From Algimonas ampicilliniresistens (GTDB taxonomy: Bacteria; Pseudomonadota; Alphaproteobacteria; Caulobacterales; Maricaulaceae): DNA of 64,000 nucleotides. Shown piece by piece: positions 51,106 to 60,463 of the stretch. Location: NCBI RefSeq assembly GCF_030159955.1, contig NZ_BSNK01000001.1:744001-808000 (forward strand). The letters are read 5' to 3'. The position numbers were made by a program, and so were the translations under genes. The notes under the pieces are model-generated. The model was not told the origin of the DNA, did not search any database, and was given only the letters and a program-made list of their open reading frames with translations. Each line of letters begins with the position of its first letter. Position 1 is the first letter of the stretch.

Positions 51106-52233
51106 ATGGCCCAGCCCAACATCCTGCCCTTTCAACAGCCCAAGCGTGAGCTGAAAATTCGAGAGAAGGGGCGCGGCGCGCGCAGTAATGTGACGGGGCG
51201 CTATGAGCCGCTGACGCGGGAACGGTCAGAAGAGGATTGGGATGCGCTCCCGATTGAGGACCGCGCGCCGGCCAAGACGTCGCTGACGGTCGAATTTCCG
51301 CGCACGATCATCAACAAGGTGGTCAGTCCCTATGTCGGGTTTGAGCGCTCGATCAATCCCTATCGCGGCTGCGAACATGGCTGCATCTATTGTTTCGCGC
51401 GGCCGACGCACACCTATTACGGCCTCTCTGCCGGGCTTGATTTCGAAACGCGGCTCTATGCGAAGCCCTCGGGGCCGGAGCTGCTGAAACGCGAATTGTC
51501 GAATCCGCGCTACAAAGTCCGGCCGATCATGATCGGCACGAATACGGACGCTTATCAGCCGGTTGAGCGCGAGCAGTTAATTATGCGCGGTTTGCTGCAA
51601 GTCTTGTCCGATTTTCGTCATCCGGTCTCGATCCTGACCAAGTCGAACCTGATTACGCGCGATCTGGATATTCTTGGTCCCATGGCGGAACGCGGGATTG
51701 CGCGAGCGATGGTGTCGATCACGACGCAGGACCGGGCGCTGGCTCGCGCAATGGAGCCGCGCTGCCCGACACCGGAACGCCGCTTTGAAGCGCTGGGGCA
51801 GTTGGCGGCGGCGGGGATTCCGACAGGTATCATGCTGGGTCCGATGATCCCGGGGCTGAATGATAGTGAGTTGGAGAGCATTATGACGCGCGCAGCCGAA
51901 CTCGGGGCCAGCTACAGCGCCTATACGGTGCTGCGCCTGCCGCAGGAGGTCAGTCCAATCTTTCAGGAATGGCTGGAGGCCTTCGCGCCAACCCGCGCGC
52001 GGCGGATCATGAACCACATTCGCACGATCAATGGCGGCAAGGATTATGATCCGCATTGGTCACGCGGAGAGGATAGCGAAGTGAAGACGCCGTTCCGCAA
52101 GTTGATTGCGCAGCGCTATTATCACGCGCAACGCCGGACCGGGATTATCCCGCGCGAACAGCGTGTATCGCTGGACTGCACGCAGTTCCGTGTTCCGGAA
52201 AGAGTCAGCGGGCAGGGCGATTTGTTCGGGTGA
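51106..52233 (+). CDS. PA0069-family radical SAM protein (spore photoproduct lyase-like)
   Basis: A 375-residue radical SAM protein. The iron-sulfur motif C-x3-C-x2-C is at C89, C93 and C96 in YRGCEHGCIYCFARPTHTYY, followed by LDFETRLYAKPSGPELLKRELS and MIGTNTDAYQPVEREQLIMRG. This matches the PA0069/SplB-like group annotated as DNA-repair related in other genomes, but its reaction is unproven. It starts at ATG 51106 in a gene-free leader and is followed by about 240 bases before the cold-shock gene. The C-terminus ends in a basic region (RYYHAQRRTGIIPREQRVSLDC). Confidence 0.87.
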   Translation: MAQPNILPFQQPKRELKIREKGRGARSNVTGRYEPLTRERSEEDWDALPIEDRAPAKTSLTVEFPRTIINKVVSPYVGFERSINPYRGCEHGCIYCFARPTHTYYGLSAGLDFETRLYAKPSGPELLKRELSNPRYKVRPIMIGTNTDAYQPVEREQLIMRGLLQVLSDFRHPVSILTKSNLITRDLDILGPMAERGIARAMVSITTQDRALARAMEPRCPTPERRFEALGQLAAAGIPTGIMLGPMIPGLNDSELESIMTRAAELGASYSAYTVLRLPQEVSPIFQEWLEAFAPTRARRIMNHIRTINGGKDYDPHWSRGEDSEVKTPFRKLIAQRYYHAQRRTGIIPREQRVSLDCTQFRVPERVSGQGDLFG

Positions 52234-52470
52234 GGGGGTATTAACCTTCAACAAACCTTCATGGTGACTAGACTTGCTATCACGCAGACTTATCCCCATA
52301 TGCCCTTTATCGACTTAAGGGCCAGATCATCGGCCTGCCGCTTGCTCACGATTTATCGTGGCCCGGCGCAGAATGCTTTTCCTACCAGACGTCGAGACTG
52401 GCCGCGCAATTTGCGTGGCATCCGATCGGCACGTCGTCGATCGGAAACCGACGATCTAAAGGATTACACT

Positions 52471-52689
52471 ATGTCGGATATGCAAACAGGTACTGTTAAG
52501 TTTTTCAACACCACTAAAGGCTTCGGCTTTATCGCGCCTGAAGGTGGCGGCGACGATGTGTTCGTTCACATCTCTGCTCTGCAGCGCTCTGGTTTGGACA
52601 GCATCAACGAAGGCGACAAGGTTCAGTTCAACACAGCTGTCAATCAACGCTCAGGCAAGACTGCCGTTGATTCCATCTCAATGGGCTAA
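52471..52689 (+). CDS. Cold-shock protein (CspA family)
   Basis: A 72-residue single cold-shock domain. MQTGTVKFFNTTKGFGFIAPEGGGDDVFVHISALQRSG contains RNP1 (KGFGFI) and RNP2 (VFVHI). It binds single-stranded RNA and DNA and acts as an RNA chaperone. AAAGGA lies upstream. A long untranslated leader (about 237 bases back to the radical SAM stop), typical of cold-shock genes regulated by mRNA structure, precedes it, and a strong terminator follows. Confidence 0.95.
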   Translation: MSDMQTGTVKFFNTTKGFGFIAPEGGGDDVFVHISALQRSGLDSINEGDKVQFNTAVNQRSGKTAVDSISMG

Positions 52690-52713
52690 GGCTTACGCCT
52701 CATTCTGAATTTG

Positions 52714-52741
52714 AAAGGCTCCCGAAAGGGGGCCTTTTTTT
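52714..52741 (+). terminator. Rho-independent terminator of the cold-shock gene
   Basis: AAAGGCTCCC and GGGGGCCTTT form a GC-rich stem around GAAA, followed by seven Ts. It is the clearest terminator in the window and separates the cold-shock gene from the convergent SemiSWEET gene. Confidence 0.92.
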
Positions 52742-52756
52742 GTGCCTAACGATCGA

Positions 52757-53062
52757 TCAGTCGCCGACCACGATCGACCGCACACGGTCCCGGCTCGACA
52801 CGTGTCGATGGCGATTGCGGATGATGAGGGCAAGGATGACCAGCGCAAAGGCTAGAGTCACGAGGTTGGCCAAGATCACGGGCCAGCTGCCCACAGCCAC
52901 GCCGTAAGCGAACCATAGCGCAACACCGGCTGAGAAGATTGCATACATCGGCAGCGAGAGCCCGTCTGTCCGTCCTGTGCGAACGCAAGCCAACGCTTGT
53001 GGCAAGAAAGACAAGGTTGTTAGGCTGGCGGCAATGTAGCCGATGATGTCAATTGTGCTCAT
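52757..53062 (-). CDS. SemiSWEET sugar transporter
   Basis: A 101-residue protein from ATG 53062 with three membrane helices, which makes it the size of a bacterial SemiSWEET half-transporter. SLTTLSFLPQALACVRTGRTDGLSLPMYAIFSAGVALWFAYGVAVGSWPVILANLVTLAFALVILALIIR carries the PQ-loop motif (LPQ) and a W-x-x-Y core. It works as a dimer to move sugars passively. The frame is open further upstream but that part lacks motif support. It is convergent with the cold-shock gene. Confidence 0.87.
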   Translation of the reverse strand: MSTIDIIGYIAASLTTLSFLPQALACVRTGRTDGLSLPMYAIFSAGVALWFAYGVAVGSWPVILANLVTLAFALVILALIIRNRHRHVSSRDRVRSIVVGD

Positions 53063-53209
53063 AACGTCGAATCTAAATGCGTCGCATAATTTCGGAAGGC
53101 TCACCTGTGCAGGCAGTCCTTGCGAAAATGCGGGGTGCGGCTGTGCAGATCTGCACATTGTCAGGGCAGGCCAACTGCGGTCGTGATTTCTACGAGTAGC
53201 GACTGAACT

Positions 53210-54073
53210 CTATCGCGCCTCTGATTCCAAAATTTTCAGTGCGGGCTCAATCCGAATGGCGTGTGACCAACCAACGGTCGCCATAACGCGCTTGCCGTCC
53301 TCGGTTAGTGTCCGGATAACGTTCAAGAGGTGCTGATCTCTTATGTCATTGCCATATTCAAACATGTCGTTGAGGAATCCAGGGCTTGCGTGAACGCCCT
53401 GCATTGCGTGCCAGCTCTCACCATCCGGAAACTCTACCGACCAAGCCGCATCGAAGGCTCCAATATCATCAATTACACCTTTGATGCCGGGTCGTTTTCC
53501 GCGATCGGCAATGATGCTCGACATGCGGTCGCGCGCCGCTTCGGGGGATACGCCTTTACTGCCAGAATAGGGGCGAAGCAAAAGGTAGAGGGCGACTTGT
53601 CGGTCAGAGAATCGTTTACGGAGCTGTTCAGGCTCACAGGCCCGACAAAGCTCCCATGTGTAGAGCGCAAGGCCGTCTCGCTTGGCCATTGCGGCCAAGG
53701 CTCCGCTTTCGCCAAATGACTGAACCGGATCCATAAAAGGCGGTAGCACAAAGCCCATACGCCCTTCGACAAGCACGATATCCGGTTTGAAACTGTCAAA
53801 CTGATGGTTGAGCTCGGCAAATTGAGGGTGAGTTGGGTCTGAACTGTGTGTCGCCCCAAAGATCAGGGCTTCGCCGGTGCCAGCAGAAGTCTGGCGGATA
53901 ATGGGTGGTTCTACGGTGTGAGAGATGGCCTCATAGGCGTCCCAACTCAGAAGCGGGTAATCGACATAGTCGGTGTTCAGATCATAGGTGGGCGGCGACC
54001 GCCAGGCCATCAGCGCGACATAAGTAATAGCGATTGCCAGCAGAACGGTCAGGGCTAAGGCTAAGCGTTTCAT
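53210..54073 (-). CDS. TraB/GumN-like protein
   Basis: A 287-residue protein with an N-terminal membrane anchor or signal (MKRLALALTVLLAIAITYVALMAW) from ATG 54073; the earlier part of the frame translates through a tRNA gene. The core LIFGATHSSDPTHPQFAELNHQFDSFKPDIVLVEGR is the TraB/PrgY-type motif (GxxH plus E). Members bind or degrade small peptides in some systems, and others have unknown roles. It lies about 70 bases from tRNA-Asp, in the same direction. Confidence 0.7.
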   Translation of the reverse strand: MKRLALALTVLLAIAITYVALMAWRSPPTYDLNTDYVDYPLLSWDAYEAISHTVEPPIIRQTSAGTGEALIFGATHSSDPTHPQFAELNHQFDSFKPDIVLVEGRMGFVLPPFMDPVQSFGESGALAAMAKRDGLALYTWELCRACEPEQLRKRFSDRQVALYLLLRPYSGSKGVSPEAARDRMSSIIADRGKRPGIKGVIDDIGAFDAAWSVEFPDGESWHAMQGVHASPGFLNDMFEYGNDIRDQHLLNVIRTLTEDGKRVMATVGWSHAIRIEPALKILESEAR

Positions 54074-54143
54074 AGCGATCTCCGAATGACGGAGACAGCG
54101 CCCCGCGGAGGGGATAATCGCATGAATGTCACGGAGACGCCAA

Positions 54144-54220
<77 letters not shown>

Positions 54221-54295
54221 TTATTAGCGTGAGCGGGCAGATAGGCGGAACAAATCGGGGCGTCAACGTGAAAACTGGGGTAAACTCATAAGATG

Positions 54296-54670
54296 TCAGT
54301 CTAAAGCAAACTTTTTGCGGACAGCCTTGGTCAAAGTCGCCGTGACAACCGTGTGGGACGTCTGAAGCCGCTCTTCGACATCATCCAGTTCAAGCCGATC
54401 AAGCTTCAACATGACCAAGTTTCCGCGCGGCATATGGGTGTGACGTTGCGCGACCTCTGCGGCGATCAACATCGCGGCTATTTCCGGGCTAGGGGTCTTT
54501 AGGGTCAGTTGCGCTTTGCCGGGATTGAGGATCGCGAACATTTTAAACGTGTCGGGATCGCCAACCTTATAGACATGGCTGCCCATCCACTGCTCCGTCA
54601 TAAAAACGGATGGCAGTGCCATAGCCGCCTTATGGACGTCCGCATCGCTGATCGGTGGAGTATTGCTCAT
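54296..54670 (-). CDS. MmcQ/YjbR family protein
   Basis: A 124-residue protein of the MmcQ/YjbR group. VHKAAMALPSVFMTEQWMGSHVYKVGDPDTFKMFAILNPGKAQLTLKTPSPEIAAML fits the cyclic double-hot-dog-like DNA-binding fold reported for this family. The ending LDDVEERLQTSHTVVTATLTKAVRKKFALD is slightly basic. It lies between the two tRNA genes, divergent from tRNA-Val. Confidence 0.75.
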   Translation of the reverse strand: MSNTPPISDADVHKAAMALPSVFMTEQWMGSHVYKVGDPDTFKMFAILNPGKAQLTLKTPSPEIAAMLIAAEVAQRHTHMPRGNLVMLKLDRLELDDVEERLQTSHTVVTATLTKAVRKKFALD

Positions 54671-54738
54671 ATTATCTGCTTGGCAGAATTGCCATGGGCT
54701 GTGAAGCTTGGCATAGGCCCCGACCGAAAGATGATTTG

Positions 54739-54814
54739 GGGCGGTTAGCTCAGCTGGTAGAGCATCTCGTTTACACCGAGAGGGTCAGCGGTTCGAACCC
54801 GTTACCGCCCACCA
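54739..54814 (+). tRNA. tRNA-Val (anticodon TAC)
   Basis: 76 bases including an encoded CCA. The acceptor GGGCGGT pairs with ACCGCCC, TAGCTCAGCTGGTAGAGC is the D-arm, CTCGTTTACACCGAG is the anticodon arm with TAC in the loop, and GGTTCGAACCC is the T-arm. It is followed immediately by the convergent DUF389 gene. Confidence 0.97.
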
Positions 54815-54834
54815 TCTTCGATGAATTTCAAAGC

Positions 54835-55842
54835 CTATCCGATTGAAATCCGCGCGCCGAGATCAAGAATGATGATCAACGCGATGCACAGGGTCAGAAA
54901 CCCGACCGATAATCCGAGGTTGAGGAAGACGGCGCGGGTTGCGTCTTGACGCTCCAGCCATTGTCGTGGTCGAATTTTGCGCAGACGGAAGACAACCAGT
55001 GCGGCGAAGACCAAGCTGGCGACATTGAGCGCCAGTAACAACGCTGCGCGCAGGGCGAGTTCCCACTCTCCGCTTCCTAGAAATAGCCCGACAGCAGCGC
55101 CAGGCGGTAGCAATGCGGCTGCGACCATCACGCCGACTAAGACAGCGCCTTGTCCCCGCGCCATGGATAGGGCTGCCGCACAGCCAGCGGCGATAGCCAA
55201 GGCCATACCATCCAGCCGGACTTCGGCACGGCTAATCAGTTCTCGGCTCTGCAGATCGACTGGAATCATGAAAGAGATCAGCACAGAACAGAGTAACGCC
55301 AGCGCGATACCGACGACCAATGTGCGGGTTGATCCATACAATAAGGTCCGATCGCCCAATGCAGCGCCGAATGCGAAGCCGAGAATCGGTCCGAGCAGAG
55401 GGGCGATGACCATCGCGCCGATGACGCCAGCTACACTGTCCGAATTTAATCCGATCGCTGCGACAATCGTCGATAGGGCTACAAGGATCAGAAAATCTCT
55501 GTCGAGTGTCGCGCCGAGGGAGATGTCGTTGAAAATTTCTTCGCGGAGGGCCTGTGTCCGTTGCTTTGGGTTTTGCGAGGACGATTGCGCCTCGGTGAGC
55601 TTTGGGGCCGTGGCCTCAATAGGAATCAGACTGATTCGCCACTCCGTCTCGTCCTCCAGACAAGTGTAGAGATTATCCATCAAAGCTTGACCGGATTCAT
55701 CGCGCAGGAAAACGTTGATGAGTTTGCGATCTCGCTGTTCGAGCGGAATAACGTAATAATCGATCGGGTCAGCGGCGCGGATAGCCCGTATGACTGTGTC
55801 AAACGTGTCCGTGTCGCGCAGGTGTATATCAAGGCGTCGCAT
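54835..55842 (-). CDS. DUF389 (TIGR00341-type) membrane protein
   Basis: A 335-residue protein. The N-terminal soluble part (residues 1 to about 105) holds a ferredoxin-like half, and the DUF389 domain follows: SLGATLDRDFLILVALSTIVAAIGLNSDSVAGVIGAMVIAPLLGPILGFAFGAALGDRTLLYGS, then about seven hydrophobic segments including GVMVAAALLPPGAAVGLFLG. The function of these proteins is unknown. It stands alone between tRNA-Val and the porin gene. Confidence 0.88.
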   Translation of the reverse strand: MRRLDIHLRDTDTFDTVIRAIRAADPIDYYVIPLEQRDRKLINVFLRDESGQALMDNLYTCLEDETEWRISLIPIEATAPKLTEAQSSSQNPKQRTQALREEIFNDISLGATLDRDFLILVALSTIVAAIGLNSDSVAGVIGAMVIAPLLGPILGFAFGAALGDRTLLYGSTRTLVVGIALALLCSVLISFMIPVDLQSRELISRAEVRLDGMALAIAAGCAAALSMARGQGAVLVGVMVAAALLPPGAAVGLFLGSGEWELALRAALLLALNVASLVFAALVVFRLRKIRPRQWLERQDATRAVFLNLGLSVGFLTLCIALIIILDLGARISIG

Positions 55843-55917
55843 GTCCGCCTCTTAGAGCGTCAAAAGCCGTCGCGAAACGGTTCCTTTTCGGTCGAACAAT
55901 ATGATCCCGTCGCAGCC

Positions 55918-57300
55918 TCAGAAGCTATAGGTCATCTGTACGAAACCGAAGACTGAGCCGTTTCCGCTTGGCCCGTTCGGAACGGTTTTGGCAAACCGTC
56001 CAAAAATTAAGCCGGATCCGCCGACTTCAAGTCTGAGCGTCTTAGGAACGACCCAATATCGCGCGCGGGCATCAATTTCGTGCCCGATGAAGCGTCCAGA
56101 GTTGCCGCTTGGATCTCTGAGTTTTGCGACGACCCAGGAATCGCTCGCACTGTCCAAATGGGCGGCGTGATAATAAAGACGCGCGTCCCAGCGATCATTG
56201 GGTTTGATCTCGAACCTGACACCCGGCGCGGACAAGTTGGCGGGGGTCAGGGGTCCGAAGGTGGAGGTGTTGTTGAGATCGGTCCGGCGGCCTCCGAACA
56301 GCCGCTCATGCTGACCGAAAATGTCATCGGTCGGATCATTATCGCCGCTGGCATAATAATATTCGAACGCAAGATGAGGGCGCCACGGCGCGTCCCACGT
56401 ATAGCCGATGGAGGCGAATAGCATGGAGGCCCGGACATCCAGATCATTCTGATCTGACGCCGCGCTGCTCGCCTTGCGTGTTCCGTGCCTAAATGACCCC
56501 TCCAGATCGATATCCCATTGTCCGGGCGCTGCTAGCCGATAAATCCGAGCCCCAGGGGCAATGTAGCTGCGGTTCGGGGTTTGCAGCGTGTCTTTATCGC
56601 GTTCGTTCAGACCATAGACGAAGGCTTCGCCCCAGAGCCCCGGTACGCGCTCACCCAAGAGGTCCGCACGACGATAATGCGCGGCCCAGATGCGTCGTCC
56701 CCACTGCTCTTCATCGCCAGATAGGGCGTTGTCGTCCAATTCGCTCCGGCTGGACGGAAACCGTCCTATCGGAACGACATAGAAGAGATGGAGCTCATCG
56801 CCATTAGTCGTCTCGGATTGAAAATAGGCTCCAGTATAGCTCTTGATAACATTGCCAAAATCGGCCCGTTCAATCTGGCGTTTTGAGCCTATCGAAACGG
56901 TCTGACGCCCCAGCGTGAGTTTGCCCTTGGATCCAGCGCCTAAAAGGCCGGGTAAGGCGTCAATTCGCGAGTATAATTGCAAAATGTCGAGCGGGTTGAC
57001 GGTGGAGCTTGTCAGCGGCGTGCCGCTGTCGTCCAGATAGGCGCGGCTATCTTGAAGCTCCAGCCCGAAAGTAATCGGTCCGGTGTCAGCCTTGATGTCT
57101 ACTAGAGTTCGGAACAGCAGCAGTTGGTCACCGCCGGATCTATTCACACGAAACTGGTTTTGGGTCGATTGATAGCGGACCCGGCTTTCCCCGTGAACGC
57201 TCAGCCAATCCGGTGTCTCTGACTGCGCATATATTGGTGCGCTGCCCATCGTGGACAGGATTGCTAAAAGAGAGAGAAGGCGCTTTGGACGAAACCACAT
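55918..57300 (-). CDS. Alginate-export-type outer-membrane beta-barrel protein
   Basis: A 460-residue outer-membrane protein with a signal peptide (KRLLSLLAILSTMGSAPIYAQ). SVHGESRVRYQSTQNQFRVNRSGGDQLLLFRTLVDIKADTGPITFGLELQDSRAY is the start of an alginate_exp-type barrel; alternating beta strands continue to the Phe terminus (FVQMTYSF). Despite the family name, members often form pores for aromatic or other substrates rather than alginate. It is divergent from the PQQ dehydrogenase gene, with about 185 bases of shared promoter region. Confidence 0.8.
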   Translation of the reverse strand: MWFRPKRLLSLLAILSTMGSAPIYAQSETPDWLSVHGESRVRYQSTQNQFRVNRSGGDQLLLFRTLVDIKADTGPITFGLELQDSRAYLDDSGTPLTSSTVNPLDILQLYSRIDALPGLLGAGSKGKLTLGRQTVSIGSKRQIERADFGNVIKSYTGAYFQSETTNGDELHLFYVVPIGRFPSSRSELDDNALSGDEEQWGRRIWAAHYRRADLLGERVPGLWGEAFVYGLNERDKDTLQTPNRSYIAPGARIYRLAAPGQWDIDLEGSFRHGTRKASSAASDQNDLDVRASMLFASIGYTWDAPWRPHLAFEYYYASGDNDPTDDIFGQHERLFGGRRTDLNNTSTFGPLTPANLSAPGVRFEIKPNDRWDARLYYHAAHLDSASDSWVVAKLRDPSGNSGRFIGHEIDARARYWVVPKTLRLEVGGSGLIFGRFAKTVPNGPSGNGSVFGFVQMTYSF

Positions 57301-57484
57301 AGGGACGTTCTTTCGCGGCGTACTGACGCACCTCCTTAGAGTGGCCTTAAAGAATGTGCCACAAAAAGTTCACAAACATTCATTCTACCTGAAAGCGGTA
57401 TCGGATGATGGATACGATAGGCCCTCGCTTGGCAGCGGGGCGGAATAGGATAGTCTGACCGTAAGATAATCTGGGGGTGAGACT

Positions 57485-59629
57485 ATGCGCGCATGGCTGG
57501 CAACGACTTTTACATTCGGACTGTTGCTGAGCGGTTGCGCCGATCCGTCTAGCAAAGAGATCGCCGAAGCACCGCCCGCACCAATCTTCGCAGCTGTGGA
57601 TGACACACGTCTCTTGACCGCGTCAGGGGGTGAAGAATGGCTCACCTATGGCGGGACCTATGATGAGCAACGTCATTCGACGCTGGACCAAATCAACCGT
57701 GAAACGGTCAGCGATCTGGGCGTTGCTTGGACCTATGATCTGGCGACCAATCGCGGCGTTGAAAGCACGCCGATCGTTGTAGACGGGGTTATGTATGTCA
57801 CGTCGGCTTGGTCGGTTGTGTATGCCCTAGACGCACGAACGGGCGAAGAGCTTTGGGTGCATGAACCGGACGTCGATCGCGCCGTCGGTGTCAAAGCCTG
57901 CTGTGATGTCGTGAATCGTGGCGTGGCCGTCTATGACGGGAAGGTCTTTGTTGGTGTGATCGACGGACGTTTGCAGGCCCTCGACGCGCTGACGGGTCAG
58001 TTGATCTGGGACGTGGTCACGGTCGATCAGTCCAAGCCTTATACGATTACCGGCGCGCCGCGCGTCGTGAAGAATAAAGTCTTGATCGGCAATGGTGGGG
58101 CAGAGCTCGGCGTTCGGGGCTATATCTCGGCTTATGATGTCGATACGGGCGACAAAGTCTGGCGCTTCTACACAGTGCCCAATCCGAACAAGCAGCCAGA
58201 CAATGAAGTTTCCGACGCAGCGTTTGAGCAGGTGGGCAATGTTACCTGGGGCGATACGGGCGCTTGGACGACCGATGGCGGCGGCGGCACGGTCTGGGAC
58301 TCTATCGTTTATGATGAGGTCAATGACCGTATCATCTTTGGGGTTGGTAATGGCAGCCCGTGGAACTGGGTCAGACGCGACCCGTCAGGGCTCGATAATT
58401 TGTTCCTGTCCTCCATCGTGGCTGTGGATGCGGAGACCGGCGACTATGCGTGGCACTTTCAGACCACGCCGGGCGACACATGGGACTATACAGCGACCCA
58501 GACCATCATTTTGGCGGACTTACCGCTCGGTGAGGGGGATGCCAGCCGCCGCGTAGCGATGCAGGCTCCAAAGAATGGCTTCTTCTATGTTATCGATGCC
58601 GCGACAGGGGAGTTTTTGCAGGGGGCACCCTTTGTTCCCCAGAACTGGACGACGGGCCTGACGGAGGATGGACGCCCAATTTTCACAGCGGAGTCTCGTG
58701 ATCTGTCGACCCCCTTCTTCCAGACCCCCGGCCCGCTTGGCGCACATAATTGGCACCCGATGGCCTATAATCCTGATCTGAAACTGGCCTACATTCCGGC
58801 GCAGGAAATTCCGGCGGGTTATGTCGCTGATCCGCTTGCAGAGACACAGCCTGCCAAGTGGAATACGGGAATGAACTTTGCGGATGGAACACCGCCTGAG
58901 TTTACGCCTGAAATCCGATCCATGCTCCGGCCTTTGCTGAAAGGTCGTCTCATCGCTTGGGACCCCATCAAGATGGAGCCGCGGTGGGTGTACGAGCATA
59001 ATAATGCTTGGAATGGGGGCGTGCTCTCGACCGCAGGCGGGTTGGTGTTCCAAGGACAGTTAGAGGGTGATTTTTCAGCGTTTGATGCGGCCACGGGTGA
59101 GAAGCTCTGGTCACAGGACGTTAGGTCCGGCGCAGCGTCTGGTCCCGGAACCTATATGATTGATGGTGAGCAATATGTGACGATTACGACTGGGTGGGGG
59201 TCAGCTTATGCCCTTTCAGCGGGCTTTGGGTATGATAAAGCCGTTAGCCCTACAGTGGGCAAGGTCGTGACGTTCAAGTTAGGCGGCGACGAGATTATTG
59301 CTAGACCAGATCTGCCCCAAATCGAGATGACGCCTAAGGCTGACCGCTTCGGCGATGACGCTATGCTGGCTGAGGGATTGGTCCATTATGCGCGTAACTG
59401 CGCCGTCTGCCACGGCCCGTTCACACAAAGCTCCGGCGTGTTGCCTGACCTGCGGTGGTCCGAGATCACGGGTGATGCAGAGATCTGGAATGATGTGGTC
59501 CATGACGGCTCGCTCGCAGGGAACGGCATGGTGTCGTTCAGCGACGTCTTGAGCGCAGCCGACATTGAGGCGATCCGAGCCTATGTGTTGGCGCAAGCCC
59601 ATGCGGGCGCAGGGTCTACGACCAACTAA
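57485..59629 (+). CDS. PQQ-dependent quinohaemoprotein alcohol dehydrogenase (lipoprotein)
   Basis: A 714-residue periplasmic enzyme that oxidises alcohols and passes electrons to cytochrome. MRAWLATTFTFGLLLSGC is a lipoprotein signal with Cys18. The vicinal disulfide is C139-C140 (VKACCDVV), E207 in GNGGAELGVRGY is a metal ligand, the catalytic Asp is D334 in TWDYTATQ and a C-terminal cytochrome c has C639-A-V-C642-H643. The residue two after D334 is Thr, not the Asp of lanthanide enzymes, so a calcium-type enzyme is expected. It is the only gene of its transcript here and probably shares its promoter region with the porin. Confidence 0.92.
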   Translation: MRAWLATTFTFGLLLSGCADPSSKEIAEAPPAPIFAAVDDTRLLTASGGEEWLTYGGTYDEQRHSTLDQINRETVSDLGVAWTYDLATNRGVESTPIVVDGVMYVTSAWSVVYALDARTGEELWVHEPDVDRAVGVKACCDVVNRGVAVYDGKVFVGVIDGRLQALDALTGQLIWDVVTVDQSKPYTITGAPRVVKNKVLIGNGGAELGVRGYISAYDVDTGDKVWRFYTVPNPNKQPDNEVSDAAFEQVGNVTWGDTGAWTTDGGGGTVWDSIVYDEVNDRIIFGVGNGSPWNWVRRDPSGLDNLFLSSIVAVDAETGDYAWHFQTTPGDTWDYTATQTIILADLPLGEGDASRRVAMQAPKNGFFYVIDAATGEFLQGAPFVPQNWTTGLTEDGRPIFTAESRDLSTPFFQTPGPLGAHNWHPMAYNPDLKLAYIPAQEIPAGYVADPLAETQPAKWNTGMNFADGTPPEFTPEIRSMLRPLLKGRLIAWDPIKMEPRWVYEHNNAWNGGVLSTAGGLVFQGQLEGDFSAFDAATGEKLWSQDVRSGAASGPGTYMIDGEQYVTITTGWGSAYALSAGFGYDKAVSPTVGKVVTFKLGGDEIIARPDLPQIEMTPKADRFGDDAMLAEGLVHYARNCAVCHGPFTQSSGVLPDLRWSEITGDAEIWNDVVHDGSLAGNGMVSFSDVLSAADIEAIRAYVLAQAHAGAGSTTN

Positions 59630-59641
59630 GCAAGACAGGCG

Positions 59642-60331
59642 TTAGTCAGCTTGAAATAAATCTTCGTGGATAGTTTCGCTGGCAATGCCTTCGCCGTTCA
59701 TGGCGGCGGCACCCATTGGCGATCCAAGCAATCCGAAGACGGCTTCGAATTCTGCTTTTGAATTGATGTGCGGATAATCGCCCTCAGGTTCCGGGACATC
59801 TAAAAATTTGCATAATGGCCCCCAGCCGTGTTTGGCTTCGAAGACCAGCAAACGGTCAGGTCCGAAAGCACCCTTAACCTTGGCCGTATGCGCGTTGAAG
59901 GCCGCGATCATGTCAGCCTTGTCATTGATGTCACCACCAAGTTTGTCATCGATTGTGGCTTTGATCATCCGCCCCCATTTGGTTCCAGACTGGAAACCTT
60001 GGAGTCTCTTACTAAAGATCGTGTCTTGCGTCGAAGCGAACCAGCGTTCCGCATCTCGAACGGATAGGATGACCTTTGCATCGGGATAGGCATCGGCCAG
60101 TTCTCGCCAATAGTTAGAGGCCGGGTAATCAACCGTTGAGGCATAGCCGTTGAAAATTGTGTCCCAGTCAGGATTTCCAGCAGCGGCTTCAAGCCAGAGA
60201 TCAACGTGCCCGGGCGTCCCTAAGACTTCGCTCATGTGATAACAGGGGGCTTCAAGCAGAGTTTCGAGCGCAACCTTTAGTGAAGCCGTGCCCGTTCGCC
60301 CAAACCCGGCTCCGATAATCCTTAAAGTCAT
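59642..60331 (-). CDS. Sulfotransferase family protein
   Basis: A 229-residue protein of the Sulfotransfer_4-like group. MTLRIIGAGFGRTGTASLKVALETLLEAPCYHMSEVL has the phosphosulfate-binding loop (GRTGTASL), and KVILSVRDAERWFASTQDTIF is the second PAPS-contact segment. It would transfer sulfuryl groups from PAPS to a small molecule or lipid. It is convergent with the PQQ dehydrogenase gene, 12 bases apart. The downstream half (DYPHINSKAEFEAVF) is normal for the group. Confidence 0.85.
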   Translation of the reverse strand: MTLRIIGAGFGRTGTASLKVALETLLEAPCYHMSEVLGTPGHVDLWLEAAAGNPDWDTIFNGYASTVDYPASNYWRELADAYPDAKVILSVRDAERWFASTQDTIFSKRLQGFQSGTKWGRMIKATIDDKLGGDINDKADMIAAFNAHTAKVKGAFGPDRLLVFEAKHGWGPLCKFLDVPEPEGDYPHINSKAEFEAVFGLLGSPMGAAAMNGEGIASETIHEDLFQAD

Positions 60332-60463
60332 AATTCTGCCCCTGTGTTCACCTGTCCCTAAAGGTCAAACTAATCATAGTAAGATAAACGATTGCGACCG
60401 CCACGAGCATTGGCTGAATGACGGCACTTTCCAAAAGACGCCGGAGCCCTTAGGTCGCGGCGC

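Noticed and set aside
52795-52808. Perfect palindrome TCGACACGTGTCGA, first read as a second parS-like or E-box site
   Set aside because: It lies inside the SemiSWEET coding region, lacks the GTTTC/GAAAC arms of parS, and coding for Arg/Ser-rich codons explains it.
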